64,000 nt of DNA from Pseudomonadota bacterium (GTDB taxonomy: Bacteria; Desulfobacterota; Binatia; Binatales; Binataceae): positions 113,109-177,108 of the forward strand of contig JAJPIL010000009.1 in assembly GCA_021324755.1 (NCBI GenBank), read 5' to 3'. Positions within the stretch are counted from its first letter, which is position 1, and each line of letters starts with the position of its first letter. Of the stretch, positions 17,610 through 26,687 are shown piece after piece. The notes below the pieces were generated by a model that searched no databases, was not told the origin of the DNA, and saw only the letters and a list, made by a program, of their open reading frames with translations. Both the position numbers and the translations under genes were made by a program.

Positions 17610-18821
17610 ATGACTTCAAAGAACGAGGCTGAAAAGGGGTTAAGCTTTACCCTTTCTGAAGAACAGGAGAAGGTGCGCGACCTTGCGCGACGCTTCGCAC
17701 AAGAAGAGATAAGGCCCGTCGCTCTCAAGTTCGAGGATGACCGAGAAGGGACGCTTGCAGAGCAGGTCATCGACAAGGCGGCGCAGGCGGGAATTCTCGC
17801 ACTCGCGGTTCCGCAAGAATTCGGAGGGGGAGGCGGATCGAACGTCGAGTGTTCGCTGGTGTTGGAAGAGCTGGCTTGGGGATGCGGCGGCATAGCGACC
17901 GCGATCGGCGCAAGCTGGTTCGGGCAGACGCCGATTCTGATGGCGGCAAGCCAGGAGCTCAGAAGACAGATCTTTCCGCCTTTGGCCGGGCGCGACAAGG
18001 GGCGCTTGGTCTGTATGGCGATGACCGAGCCCGCAGGCGGGACCGATATTGAAAATCCCCACATGCACTCGCGCACGGTGCGCACGATCGCGCGCGAAGA
18101 CGGCGACTATTTCGTAATTCAGGGCAAAAAGATTTGGCCGAGCAATTCCACGAATGCCTGGCTTTACACTGTGGTAGCAACCGTTGATCCTGCTCAGGGG
18201 GATGCGGGTTCGTGCCTCTTTGCGGTGCCGGCGGACAGTCCCGGACTTTCGGTGGGCAAATCTATTCCCAAGATGGGGATGCACGCCGACCAAAACGCAG
18301 AGATCATTTTCAGCGACGTTCGCGTTCCGCGCCAAAACTTGCTAGGCAAGATCGGCGACGGCGCCCGCCTACTCCAGCGTACGCTCATCTACAACCGAGT
18401 CGGTGCAGCGGCTATCGCCGTAGGTATCGCGCGCGGCGCGTTCGAGACTGCGCTCGATTGGGCCAAACGGAGAATTACGATGGGGCGACCACTGATCGAA
18501 CATCCGATAATCGCGGCGATGATCGGCGACATGGCGACCGGAATCGAGGCCGCGCGTCTGCTATATCTGCGCGCCGCATGGGTGAACGCGCAGCCAAAAG
18601 GAGCTCGCATGGATTGGTCGACGATGGCCAAAGTGTATGCAAGCGATATGGCCATGCGTGTGACGACTGACGCCGTGCAAATCATGGGCGCTTACGGCTA
18701 CGCCAAGGAGTACGGCGTTGAAAAAGCGATGCGCGACGCGAAGATCGTGCAAATATTTATCGGCGCCAATGAGTTCGCGCGCCAACTTGTCGGCGAGCTC
18801 ACCGCCGGCGGCAACCGATGA
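17610..18821 (+). CDS. acyl-CoA dehydrogenase family protein
   Basis: VRDLARRFAQEEIRPVA, MAMTEPAGGTDI, GKKIWPSNSTNAWLYTVVA, QIMGAYGYAKEYGVEKAMRDAKI; good SD. Confidence 0.95.
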   Translation: MTSKNEAEKGLSFTLSEEQEKVRDLARRFAQEEIRPVALKFEDDREGTLAEQVIDKAAQAGILALAVPQEFGGGGGSNVECSLVLEELAWGCGGIATAIGASWFGQTPILMAASQELRRQIFPPLAGRDKGRLVCMAMTEPAGGTDIENPHMHSRTVRTIAREDGDYFVIQGKKIWPSNSTNAWLYTVVATVDPAQGDAGSCLFAVPADSPGLSVGKSIPKMGMHADQNAEIIFSDVRVPRQNLLGKIGDGARLLQRTLIYNRVGAAAIAVGIARGAFETALDWAKRRITMGRPLIEHPIIAAMIGDMATGIEAARLLYLRAAWVNAQPKGARMDWSTMAKVYASDMAMRVTTDAVQIMGAYGYAKEYGVEKAMRDAKIVQIFIGANEFARQLVGELTAGGNR

Positions 18822-18926
18822 CAGAGATTGGATAGTAGCGCACGATATGCGGCAAACGGTTTGCGCTTTGAAAAACGCGCTTGCCGACAGATGCGAAGTT
18901 CTTAGCCTCGCGGGAGACTTTTATAT

Positions 18927-19535
18927 ATGGCAGAAAAATGGGAGATTGAAGGCGAATATTTTGAGTCCTGTAATTGCGAGGTTCTATGCCCATGTCTTTT
19001 AAGCCGCGCTCAGGCTCGGCCCACCGAAGGCCACTGCAACGTTGCCATGGCTTTTCACATAACCAGAGGGCGGTACGCGAACGTGAGCCTAGACGGGCTT
19101 AACGTCGTTGCAGCTTTTCACACTCCGGGTATCATGGCGCACGGAAACTGGACGGCCGCTCTGTACGTCGACGAGCGCGCCGATTCGGAGCAGCGCACGG
19201 CGCTCGAGCGAATCTTCTCGGGCGAGGCGGACGGACCTTTCGGCCGCCTGAGCGCCCTGGTCGCCACCCGATTGCCCACCAAAAGCGTTCCGATCGAGTT
19301 TACAAGCGAGGACCGCAAGCGCAAGATTACGATCCCCAAAATCGCAGAAATCACCGTAGAGGGGATCGTAGGGATAAAAGATTTGGTCGTATGGATTGAC
19401 AACGTAGCCCATCCGTGCGCCACTCGCCTCGCCGCGGCCCGCGGTATCGAGAGTCGTCTCGTCGACGGCAGGCTCGTGTTCCACAATTCGGGCCGAAACG
19501 GGCATTTCGCGCCGATCAAGTGGTCCGGCCCATAA
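18927..19535 (+). CDS. DUF1326 domain-containing protein
   Basis: WEIEGEYFESCNCEVLCPCLLSRAQARPTEGHCN, the Cys-rich N-terminus characteristic of DUF1326. Confidence 0.88.
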   Translation: MAEKWEIEGEYFESCNCEVLCPCLLSRAQARPTEGHCNVAMAFHITRGRYANVSLDGLNVVAAFHTPGIMAHGNWTAALYVDERADSEQRTALERIFSGEADGPFGRLSALVATRLPTKSVPIEFTSEDRKRKITIPKIAEITVEGIVGIKDLVVWIDNVAHPCATRLAAARGIESRLVDGRLVFHNSGRNGHFAPIKWSGP

Positions 19536-19815
19536 ACAGATGTCGCCAAGCGCCCTGTCTCAACGCTTGAAACAATGATCGGCCCGGGAACGAGTTTTTT
19601 TGCCGCCGAGCAAAAAGACTCGCTGGCTGAGCGGCTTTACCAAGTAGTTCGGCTGCACAACGAATGTGCGCTACTGCCAGCAGCGAGAAAGCAAAACCGC
19701 GAAGAGATAATTTCGCGGTCTAGCGCTTGGCGTAAGTATTGACCAAGACCCGGCGCTACAGCGGCAAATACTGAGGATAACCGGGCACTTAAAAGCCAAA
19801 CTCGCGCGGACTAGT

Positions 19816-21201
19816 CTAGGCTGCCGCCCCCTGCGCGTGCGAAAGCTCGCGCACGATCGCTCCGACAAAAGCCTTGGCGTCGCCGAACAACATCAGAGTC
19901 TTGTCGAGATAGTAGAGCTCGTTATCTACGCCCGCAAACCCTGGGCTTAAGCTTCGCTTTATCACCATCACGGTGCGCGCTTTGTCCACCTCGAGAATAG
20001 GCATGCCGTAAATGGGGCTCAAGCGGTTGGTGCGCGCGGCAGGATTAGTGACGTCGTTGGCACCGATGACCAGCGCGACGTCGGTCTGGGGAAATTCGGG
20101 ATTAGCTTCGTCCATGTCGAGAAGCTTGTCGTACGGAATGTCGGCTTCGGCCAACAACACGTTCATATGTCCGGGCATCCGTCCGGCAACCGGATGGATG
20201 GCGAACCTCACATTTATTCCACGCCGAGTAAGAAGGTCGTAAAGCTCCCGTACGCGGTGCTGCGCCTGTGCCACCGCCATGCCATAACCCGGTACGATTA
20301 TGACCGAGGAAGCGGATTCGAGAATTGCGGCTGCGTCCTCGGGGCTGGCGCTGCGTACGGTCCGGTCCTCGTGGGCGTCGGCGCTGGCCTGCACCTGACC
20401 GAATGCGCCAAAAAGCACGTTAGTGAATGACCGATTCATCGCCCGACACATAATGACGGACAGGATAAAGCCCGAGGAGCCGTCCAGCGCGCCTGCAACG
20501 ATTAAAAGCTTGCTGTTCAGCACAAAGCCCATCGCCGCCGCCGCAAGGCCAGCGTACGAATTGAGCAAGGAGATCACGGTGGGCATGTCGGCACCGCCGA
20601 TCGGGATAATCATCAAAACCCCGAAGACAAGCGGTATGACCACAATCAACGGGAAAAGGTAGCTCGCCTCCGGGTGAATGATGAGATAGATTCCGATTAA
20701 GATAGCGGCCCCAAGGATGGAAAGGTTGACAAAGTTCTGGCCTCGATAAGTAATCGGGCGCTGGGGCAAAACCTCCTGCAGTTTGCCAGCAGCCATCAAA
20801 CTTCCGGTAAACGTAAGCGAGCCGAGTATTACCTCCATCACCAGGGCGAACATCATGAAATGGGCGATCTTGGGAACTTCTAAGTAATATTCGGCCGTGC
20901 CGACTAGGGTTGCGGCAAAGGCGCCGAAGGCGTGACTCAGGGCCGTACGTTGAGGCACGGCTGTCATCTGTACTAGGCCAAGCGGAATTCCGATCGCGCC
21001 GCCAATTACAAATGCGATAAATATCCAACGGTAGCTCACTATCTCGGGGTTTAGTAGCGTGGCGCCGATCGCGAGCGCCATCCCGATTTCGCCGGCCAGG
21101 ACGCCGCGGCGAGCCGTACTCGGCGCGCTCAACCAGCGCAACGAAAGAATAAACAGCGCCACAGCAAGGATATAAGCAACTTGGATAAATTGCTCAATCA
21201 T
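19816..21201 (-). CDS. pntB: NAD(P) transhydrogenase subunit beta
   Basis: VIIVPGYGMAVAQAQHRVRELYDLL, HPVAGRMPGHMNVLLAEADIPYD, VIGANDVTNPAA. Confidence 0.97.
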   Translation of the reverse strand: MIEQFIQVAYILAVALFILSLRWLSAPSTARRGVLAGEIGMALAIGATLLNPEIVSYRWIFIAFVIGGAIGIPLGLVQMTAVPQRTALSHAFGAFAATLVGTAEYYLEVPKIAHFMMFALVMEVILGSLTFTGSLMAAGKLQEVLPQRPITYRGQNFVNLSILGAAILIGIYLIIHPEASYLFPLIVVIPLVFGVLMIIPIGGADMPTVISLLNSYAGLAAAAMGFVLNSKLLIVAGALDGSSGFILSVIMCRAMNRSFTNVLFGAFGQVQASADAHEDRTVRSASPEDAAAILESASSVIIVPGYGMAVAQAQHRVRELYDLLTRRGINVRFAIHPVAGRMPGHMNVLLAEADIPYDKLLDMDEANPEFPQTDVALVIGANDVTNPAARTNRLSPIYGMPILEVDKARTVMVIKRSLSPGFAGVDNELYYLDKTLMLFGDAKAFVGAIVRELSHAQGAAA

Positions 21202-21494
21202 TGTTGTTTCCGCTCCCCGCGCCGAAACATGCGTAGCATCCGGTCGGTGATCAAAAATCCTCCGACCACGTTACTCATCGAGGCGATAACGGCGAGCGTT
21301 CCCAAGACGGTACCGAGTGTGCTTTGCTGGCGACCGGCGATTACGATCGCTCCGACGACGGCGATCGCGTCGAGTGCGTTGGTCAACGACATCAGCGGAG
21401 TGTGCAAAAGGGGCGAAACCCGGCGAATCACCTCGAACCCAACAAAACCGGCAAGCACAAAGACATAAAGGCTTGAAATCATGTCGGAACTCAC
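21198..21494 (-). CDS. pntAb: NAD(P) transhydrogenase alpha subunit, membrane part
   Basis: FVGFEVIRRVSPLLHTPLMSLTNALDAIAVVGAIVIAG. Confidence 0.95.
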   Translation of the reverse strand: MSSDMISSLYVFVLAGFVGFEVIRRVSPLLHTPLMSLTNALDAIAVVGAIVIAGRQQSTLGTVLGTLAVIASMSNVVGGFLITDRMLRMFRRGERKQQ

Positions 21495-21532
21495 GGCTTC
21501 CTCCTAATTGCGCGTCGAATCTGAATGCCGCT

Positions 21533-22705
21533 TTATGCGGTTGCTTGTGCAGGGGACGAGACCAACAACTCGAGCACACGCGGATGGACCACCTGGCCGT
21601 CGCGCGCGACCAAGGTCTCGCGCGTGATCTCATCTTCCATGTCGACTACGATTTGGCCGTCCTTGATCAGATGCTGCAGAAAGGCGGCGAGGTTGCGCGA
21701 GTACATGAGGCTTGCGTGAGTTGGGGTGCTGCTGGCCAAATTGAAATAGCCAATGATAGTTACGCCGTCTACAACCGCGACTTGATTTGGGACGGTCACT
21801 TCGCAGTTGCCTCCCCGTTCGGCAGCCAAGTCAACGATGACCGATCCGGGAGCCATTCGCGCGACCATCTCCCGCGTCACCAAAACCGGCGCCCTTTTGC
21901 CGGGTACAACAGCCGCGGCAATCACGACGTCGCTTTCAGCCACGACCTGCCCGAGAAGCTCGCGCTGACGTTGGTAGAAACTTTCGTCTTGGGCTCGCGC
22001 GTAACCGCGCTGGTCTTGAGCGTCTTTGGCTTCCAATCCAAGTTCGATAAAACGCCCACCGACGCTTTGCACCTGTTCTTTAGCGGCTGGCCTAATGTCA
22101 TAGGCTGAAACGACGGCTCCCAGTCTGCGTGCGGTAGCGATCGCTTGCAGACCTGCGACCCCCGCGCCAATCACCAAAACCTTGGCGGGCGAAATGGTTC
22201 CAGCCGCAGTGACCATCATGGGGAAAAGCTTCGGCAAGGTATCTGCGGCTAGCAGGACCGCTTTGTACCCGCACACGGTTCCCATCGAAGATAGCGCATC
22301 CATCGGCTGAGCGCGCGTAATGCGCGGCATCATCTCTACAGCAAAAGCCGTCACGCCCGTCTCGGCCACCTCTTTGACCGTTCCCGGAGAACCCAGCGGA
22401 CGCAAAAAGCCGATCAGGGTCTGCCCCCGGCGAAACAATTTCAAGTCATCCCGTCCGGTTCGGTCGTTAGCGCCATGGCAAAGAACCTGAAGTATAACAT
22501 CCGCCTCGGCAAAAACCTCGGCTCGGCTAGCCGCTATACGGGCCCCCTTTTCCGTATAGGCCTCGTCGGGCCATCCCGCCGCCACACCCGCCCCCGTCTC
22601 GACCGTCACGCTGCATCCCAGCTTAGTCAGGCTAGGAATCACAGCGGGCGCCATCGCGACCCGGCGTTCACCTGGGAAACTTTCCTTAGGTACTCCGACG
22701 ATCAC
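21533..22705 (-). CDS. pntAa: NAD(P) transhydrogenase alpha subunit, soluble part
   Basis: VPKESFPGERRVAMAPAVI, VLVIGAGVAGLQAIATARRLGAVVSAYDIRPAAKEQVQSVGGRF. Confidence 0.96.
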   Translation of the reverse strand: MIVGVPKESFPGERRVAMAPAVIPSLTKLGCSVTVETGAGVAAGWPDEAYTEKGARIAASRAEVFAEADVILQVLCHGANDRTGRDDLKLFRRGQTLIGFLRPLGSPGTVKEVAETGVTAFAVEMMPRITRAQPMDALSSMGTVCGYKAVLLAADTLPKLFPMMVTAAGTISPAKVLVIGAGVAGLQAIATARRLGAVVSAYDIRPAAKEQVQSVGGRFIELGLEAKDAQDQRGYARAQDESFYQRQRELLGQVVAESDVVIAAAVVPGKRAPVLVTREMVARMAPGSVIVDLAAERGGNCEVTVPNQVAVVDGVTIIGYFNLASSTPTHASLMYSRNLAAFLQHLIKDGQIVVDMEDEITRETLVARDGQVVHPRVLELLVSSPAQATA

Positions 22706-23532
22706 GCGAATCTGCCAAAGTCAGCACGTTTAAGAGCAATTGTAAGTCACTTCCCCACGTGCCGCGCTCTTCGGTAACCCGGCGCCCGACGCCTTTTTCT
22801 TGACCAATCGACTACCGCCGTCAGATGACCGTGTATGATGGCCTCTTTAAGACTCGAGCCACGGTATTAAGAAACCTCAACTCTGAAGACGCAAATCGAC
22901 GCATTTTATTTGACTCTAGCCGATACTTCGCAATCTCATTCTTCGCAGTCTCAGACGTCGAACACCCCGGATAGCCCGCACCACGCTCGAGCGCCCAATG
23001 CTCGCCGTCGCTGGGCGGGCTTAAAAAGCGTTAGCCTCTCGCTCCCGCCACCGGTTCGAGCAACCTTATTTCGCTCGTTTACTCTCCAAAGTTGCGTACT
23101 CCCAAAACTCAATCGTACGCAGGGCCAATTGTTAGGTTAATAGGGTCAGTGGAACTGGGCTTGTTCGTGACGCGGGCTTCGTAGCGCTGGATTTGCGAAC
23201 GCTCGTTGTCATCAGAGGCCGACCTGGCGCGGTTGAGCAGCTTGCCACACGGGCAAAAAGCCAGACGCTATTTTCGGCCGAAGCTCCCCTGATTGAGCTT
23301 TAAATGATAAGGACAGCGGTTATTTCCTTCTTACTTCTTTAGCGCGAGACAAGATTCCCTTGCCCCTGCGCGGCTCAAGATTTGGCCCGAAATGTGCTTG
23401 TCCTTAGCTCAAGGCTGAGTCGCGCTAGAGAGAAGATGTTGCATAATTAAGTCGAATATATTAGTTTAGCGGTACTAATGGCATTTAGCTGGTGACACGA
23501 GTCACGAATACTCGGGGGCGACAGCGCTCAAT

Positions 23533-24039
23533 ATGGAAACAACACGACACGTCGCGGCGAATCAAAAAGATACAAATAGGGCAGCGGAGCGTCGCCAAGT
23601 GGTGCAGAGCGAAGTTTCTGGGCTTGAAGCAGATATCTTGCTGCCTAGCCAGTTCTATGCACTACGAGGCGGGCGATGCTTTAGCGGCGAGCAGCGCCTG
23701 ATGCTCGCGATTTTAGCTGATGCGATCAATATTTTTCAGGGATGCCACTGCTCGGGGCAGGCCACTAAAAGCCGCCTTTTTCGTGAAGCGGAGGAGTGGA
23801 TCTTTGGTTCTGACGACCGTTGGCCCTTTTCCTTTGTAAACGTCTGCGAGGCTCTAGGCATCGAACCACAAGCGTTGCGCAAACGCCTGCGTGCCTTGGA
23901 AGAAGAAATTCGCTCCGGGGTGCGCAGTGCAGAGTCCTTTCGTCTTAGGCTTAAGGAGTCGAACCGCGCTCAACACATGACCGTAAACCGCGAACGCACA
24001 CATCGACGTCGTCAGTGTTCCTTTGCAAGCCAACACTGA
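23533..24039 (+). CDS. hypothetical protein, paralogous to 25733-26245
   Basis: 168 aa; LLPSQFYALRGGRCFSGEQRLMLAILADAI...LFREAEEWIFGSDDRWPFSFVNVCEALGI shared with the second copy. Confidence 0.75.
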   Translation: METTRHVAANQKDTNRAAERRQVVQSEVSGLEADILLPSQFYALRGGRCFSGEQRLMLAILADAINIFQGCHCSGQATKSRLFREAEEWIFGSDDRWPFSFVNVCEALGIEPQALRKRLRALEEEIRSGVRSAESFRLRLKESNRAQHMTVNRERTHRRRQCSFASQH

Positions 24040-24534
24040 GGAGAATCTGCTCTACAAAGTTCGGGCTACCTTAGGCAGAGAGGTTTCTTGCGTAAGTCTT
24101 AGCGTGTGAGCAGTCGGCGCAAGGGCTTGCTCCGAGTTCGTACCTAAAAGTTTCGTTGAAGAACTTTGGCAAGCTTGCTCAAATCTCATGCGCCAAGAAA
24201 GCTAGCACCACACAGGCGAAGTTTTTCTCTGGCTCCTGCTCTTTATAGGGTTACCGTCGGAGGTTCGACGGCCTATCCCAAGCGCCAGCTAAGCGTGATT
24301 ATTGTGCCGCGGACCCGACGAGAGACCAAAACTCCTACTTAAATCGCTTAGAACCGATACTGAAGGGCAAGCCGACTTGATTGCATCGCTCAGTCGTCTC
24401 TCACTGGTAACTGCAAGCGTCTAACAAAACCAGCGCTTTCCTGTATGAGCCCGGATAAGGGTACCAGGCACGAGTCAGTTGACTCGCTGTCGAGCGGCTA
24501 CCTATCCTAGCGGTATTGCGAGGAAACTGCTGCC

Positions 24535-25026
24535 ATGAGGATGCTTGTGCCTCATCTGAGCATACGGAGGGAAATCGACCAAAATTTGGTGGCATTTTTT
24601 CGTCGCCACAACCAAAAGTACTTTAATCGCGCAATCTCACAACTTTGTAAGTTTTACAGGGTAAAACGACCCAAAATAGAATGGTATGCTTATATCGACT
24701 GGGGCAAGACAGCCGGAAAGACCTATGAGAACGGTGAAATTCATCTAGTCCATCCGCTTTACTGGAAGCGCGGGCGAATATACAACCGCGAGCGGATGTG
24801 GGTTCAAACTGTATATCACGAATTAGGCCATTATCTTTTGTGGAGCGACCCGGAGAAGAAGGCCGAGGCCTTTTGCCGTAGAATGGTTTATGGATTGCGC
24901 CAATCAGCTCGCCGCAAGGCCTCGACCGCGTCTCGCGCAAGCTCCGGGCAAAGGCGGCGGGCTGAAAAATCTAGCAGTCGGCGAATGCGCAACCGGTCTC
25001 GCAGAGTGAAGCGCGCTGCAGCATAA
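24535..25026 (+). CDS. putative zinc metallopeptidase-like protein (HExxH) with Arg/Lys-rich C-terminal tail
   Basis: 163 aa; MWVQTVYHELGHYLLWSDPEKKAEAFCRR followed by about 50 residues of RR/KS/SR-rich sequence. Confidence 0.75.
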   Translation: MRMLVPHLSIRREIDQNLVAFFRRHNQKYFNRAISQLCKFYRVKRPKIEWYAYIDWGKTAGKTYENGEIHLVHPLYWKRGRIYNRERMWVQTVYHELGHYLLWSDPEKKAEAFCRRMVYGLRQSARRKASTASRASSGQRRRAEKSSSRRMRNRSRRVKRAAA

Positions 25027-25038
25027 TGCACAATACCG

Positions 25039-25587
25039 GTGAGCGAGAAAACACGCCCTGAATACGGCTGGTGGGTCGAGACCAGCGTAAGGAAACCCAA
25101 ACGGAACGAGTCACAAAAGGCTAAGTCGGCTTTGCCCGTCGGCATGAAGTTCTATGCCGCAGCGGCCGACTATGATCAGGAGCTAGCCAAGGAGCATCTG
25201 ACCGACAACAACCTAAGGCTGGCTCGGTCAGCCAATCCGCCGTTGGGAGGATGGGCTTACGTCCGATTGACCGAAGAAGAGTCGCCGCAAGAATTAATCG
25301 ACCGGCTACGCCGTCAATTCCCGCTTCCAGCACAAGCCCGGGGCGTGATTGTCGACCACGGGCGAGTGGTACGCCTACTGATCTGCGGTCCTCAGTTCGA
25401 GGATTGGATGATCGATATACGGCTGGCCGAAGAGAACTCGGTGGACGTGTACGTGTGGGGTGTGTTGTACCGCGAGAAGGTGTTTCGACGACGCTCAAGT
25501 GCGCTTAAGCAAGCGCAAGCCTGGGCGCGAAATTTAATCGACTTCCCTCCTTCCCGTCACGAGCTTTTTCGTGGTTCGACGTTATAG
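25039..25587 (+). CDS. hypothetical protein
   Basis: 182 aa, begins (GTG) 12 nt after the HExxH gene, protein-like composition. Confidence 0.65.
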   Translation: MSEKTRPEYGWWVETSVRKPKRNESQKAKSALPVGMKFYAAAADYDQELAKEHLTDNNLRLARSANPPLGGWAYVRLTEEESPQELIDRLRRQFPLPAQARGVIVDHGRVVRLLICGPQFEDWMIDIRLAEENSVDVYVWGVLYREKVFRRRSSALKQAQAWARNLIDFPPSRHELFRGSTL

Positions 25588-25732
25588 GCCCGTTTGAACC
25601 GCCGGTGCCTGACAGCGGCAGACAATCGCAAGCGGCAAAAAAGCCAGTACTCGCAGATCGCCCTCTAGCCGCTGGGGCATCTTTTGCGCCACTTTGCCGA
25701 CTTTGGCTCGAGACCATCGGCTTTATGCCTTT

Positions 25733-26245
25733 TTAAGCACGAGCTTCCTGAAGGTGCGCTGCTTTGGCCGTCTTACGCGTTTTAGCCACAGCTCGCCTTG
25801 CGCTTTTCGGACGCGACGGTTGCGTTTGGGCGGTTTCCTGCGTTGGAGCGCTCGGCTGGCGCTCTACCGACCCAGAGGCAGTCTTTCGCTCCTGTTCGGC
25901 TAACTGCTGAAGGCGCCGTTCCTTCCACATCCGCAGGCCCCGCCGCATATACTCAGGGTTAATGTCCAACATCTCGCAAACGTTATCGAAGGAGAAAACC
26001 CACCGTTTGTCTTCCAGATTGATCCACTCCTCGGCATCCCGAAACAGCTTTTGGCCTTTACTGCTAGTAGAGCCGAGATACTTCATGTAGCACTCGATCG
26101 CGTCTTCCAAGACGCTCAAGACGAGCCGCTTTTCGCCTTCCAGCAGATGCTTTCGCCGCATCGCATCGAAGTACTGGACCGGCAAAAGCGTATCCGGTTC
26201 GAACAAGCCTGGAAGGCGTTCATCCAAAGTCTCTTTTTCCTGCAT
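25733..26245 (-). CDS. hypothetical protein, paralog of 23533-24039, with basic tail
   Basis: LLPVQYFDAMRRKHLLEGEKRLVLSVLEDAI...KLFRDAEEWINLEDKRWVFSFDNVCEMLDINPEYMRRGLRMW; ATG at 26245 preferred over the track start 26293 (AGGGG SD-like sequence). Confidence 0.8.
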   Translation of the reverse strand: MQEKETLDERLPGLFEPDTLLPVQYFDAMRRKHLLEGEKRLVLSVLEDAIECYMKYLGSTSSKGQKLFRDAEEWINLEDKRWVFSFDNVCEMLDINPEYMRRGLRMWKERRLQQLAEQERKTASGSVERQPSAPTQETAQTQPSRPKSARRAVAKTRKTAKAAHLQEARA

Positions 26246-26363
26246 CGTGTTCTTACCCCTGGAAGATTTGTGCACCCCCTTTTGCGTAACCACTTCCCTA
26301 CAACCCTACCCTTAAGTTAGGACGAGTCAGTTAAGTAGTATATTCAATATAGGAATTGCAAGT

Positions 26364-26585
26364 TTAATCTTCGTCCTCGTTCTCTTCCCGGTATATGTCT
26401 AGCCAAGCCATCTGGATCGCCTCCAGCACGGCCTCGTTGGAAGCTGCCGGGTCATCGTCAAACTCATCTAGGTCAAGTACCCATTGCCGAAGATCAGTAA
26501 ATCGCACCTCGAGCGGGTTTAAACCTGGATGGTTTTCAGCTAACAGCTCGGCGATTTCTTCTGCCTCATCCCATTTGAGTCCCAT
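26364..26585 (-). CDS. iscX: Fe-S assembly protein IscX
   Basis: 73 aa; LKWDEAEEIAELLAENHPGLNPLEVRFTDLRQWVLDLDEFDDDP...LEAIQMAWLDIYREE. Confidence 0.95.
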   Translation of the reverse strand: MGLKWDEAEEIAELLAENHPGLNPLEVRFTDLRQWVLDLDEFDDDPAASNEAVLEAIQMAWLDIYREENEDED

Positions 26586-26687
26586 CTTTTTGGCACCTCC
26601 CCGATGAGCGCAAATCAGAATTAAAAATCAACCTAGTCGGATAAAATCAAATCCATCTTCAGCCTGCGGTAACCTACGTTCTGGCTA

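Noticed and set aside
17640-18335. 231-aa minus-strand ORF
   Set aside because: Antisense to the acyl-CoA dehydrogenase.
21317-22108. 263-aa + strand ORF
   Set aside because: Antisense to pntAa/pntAb; composition is a shadow of high-GC coding.
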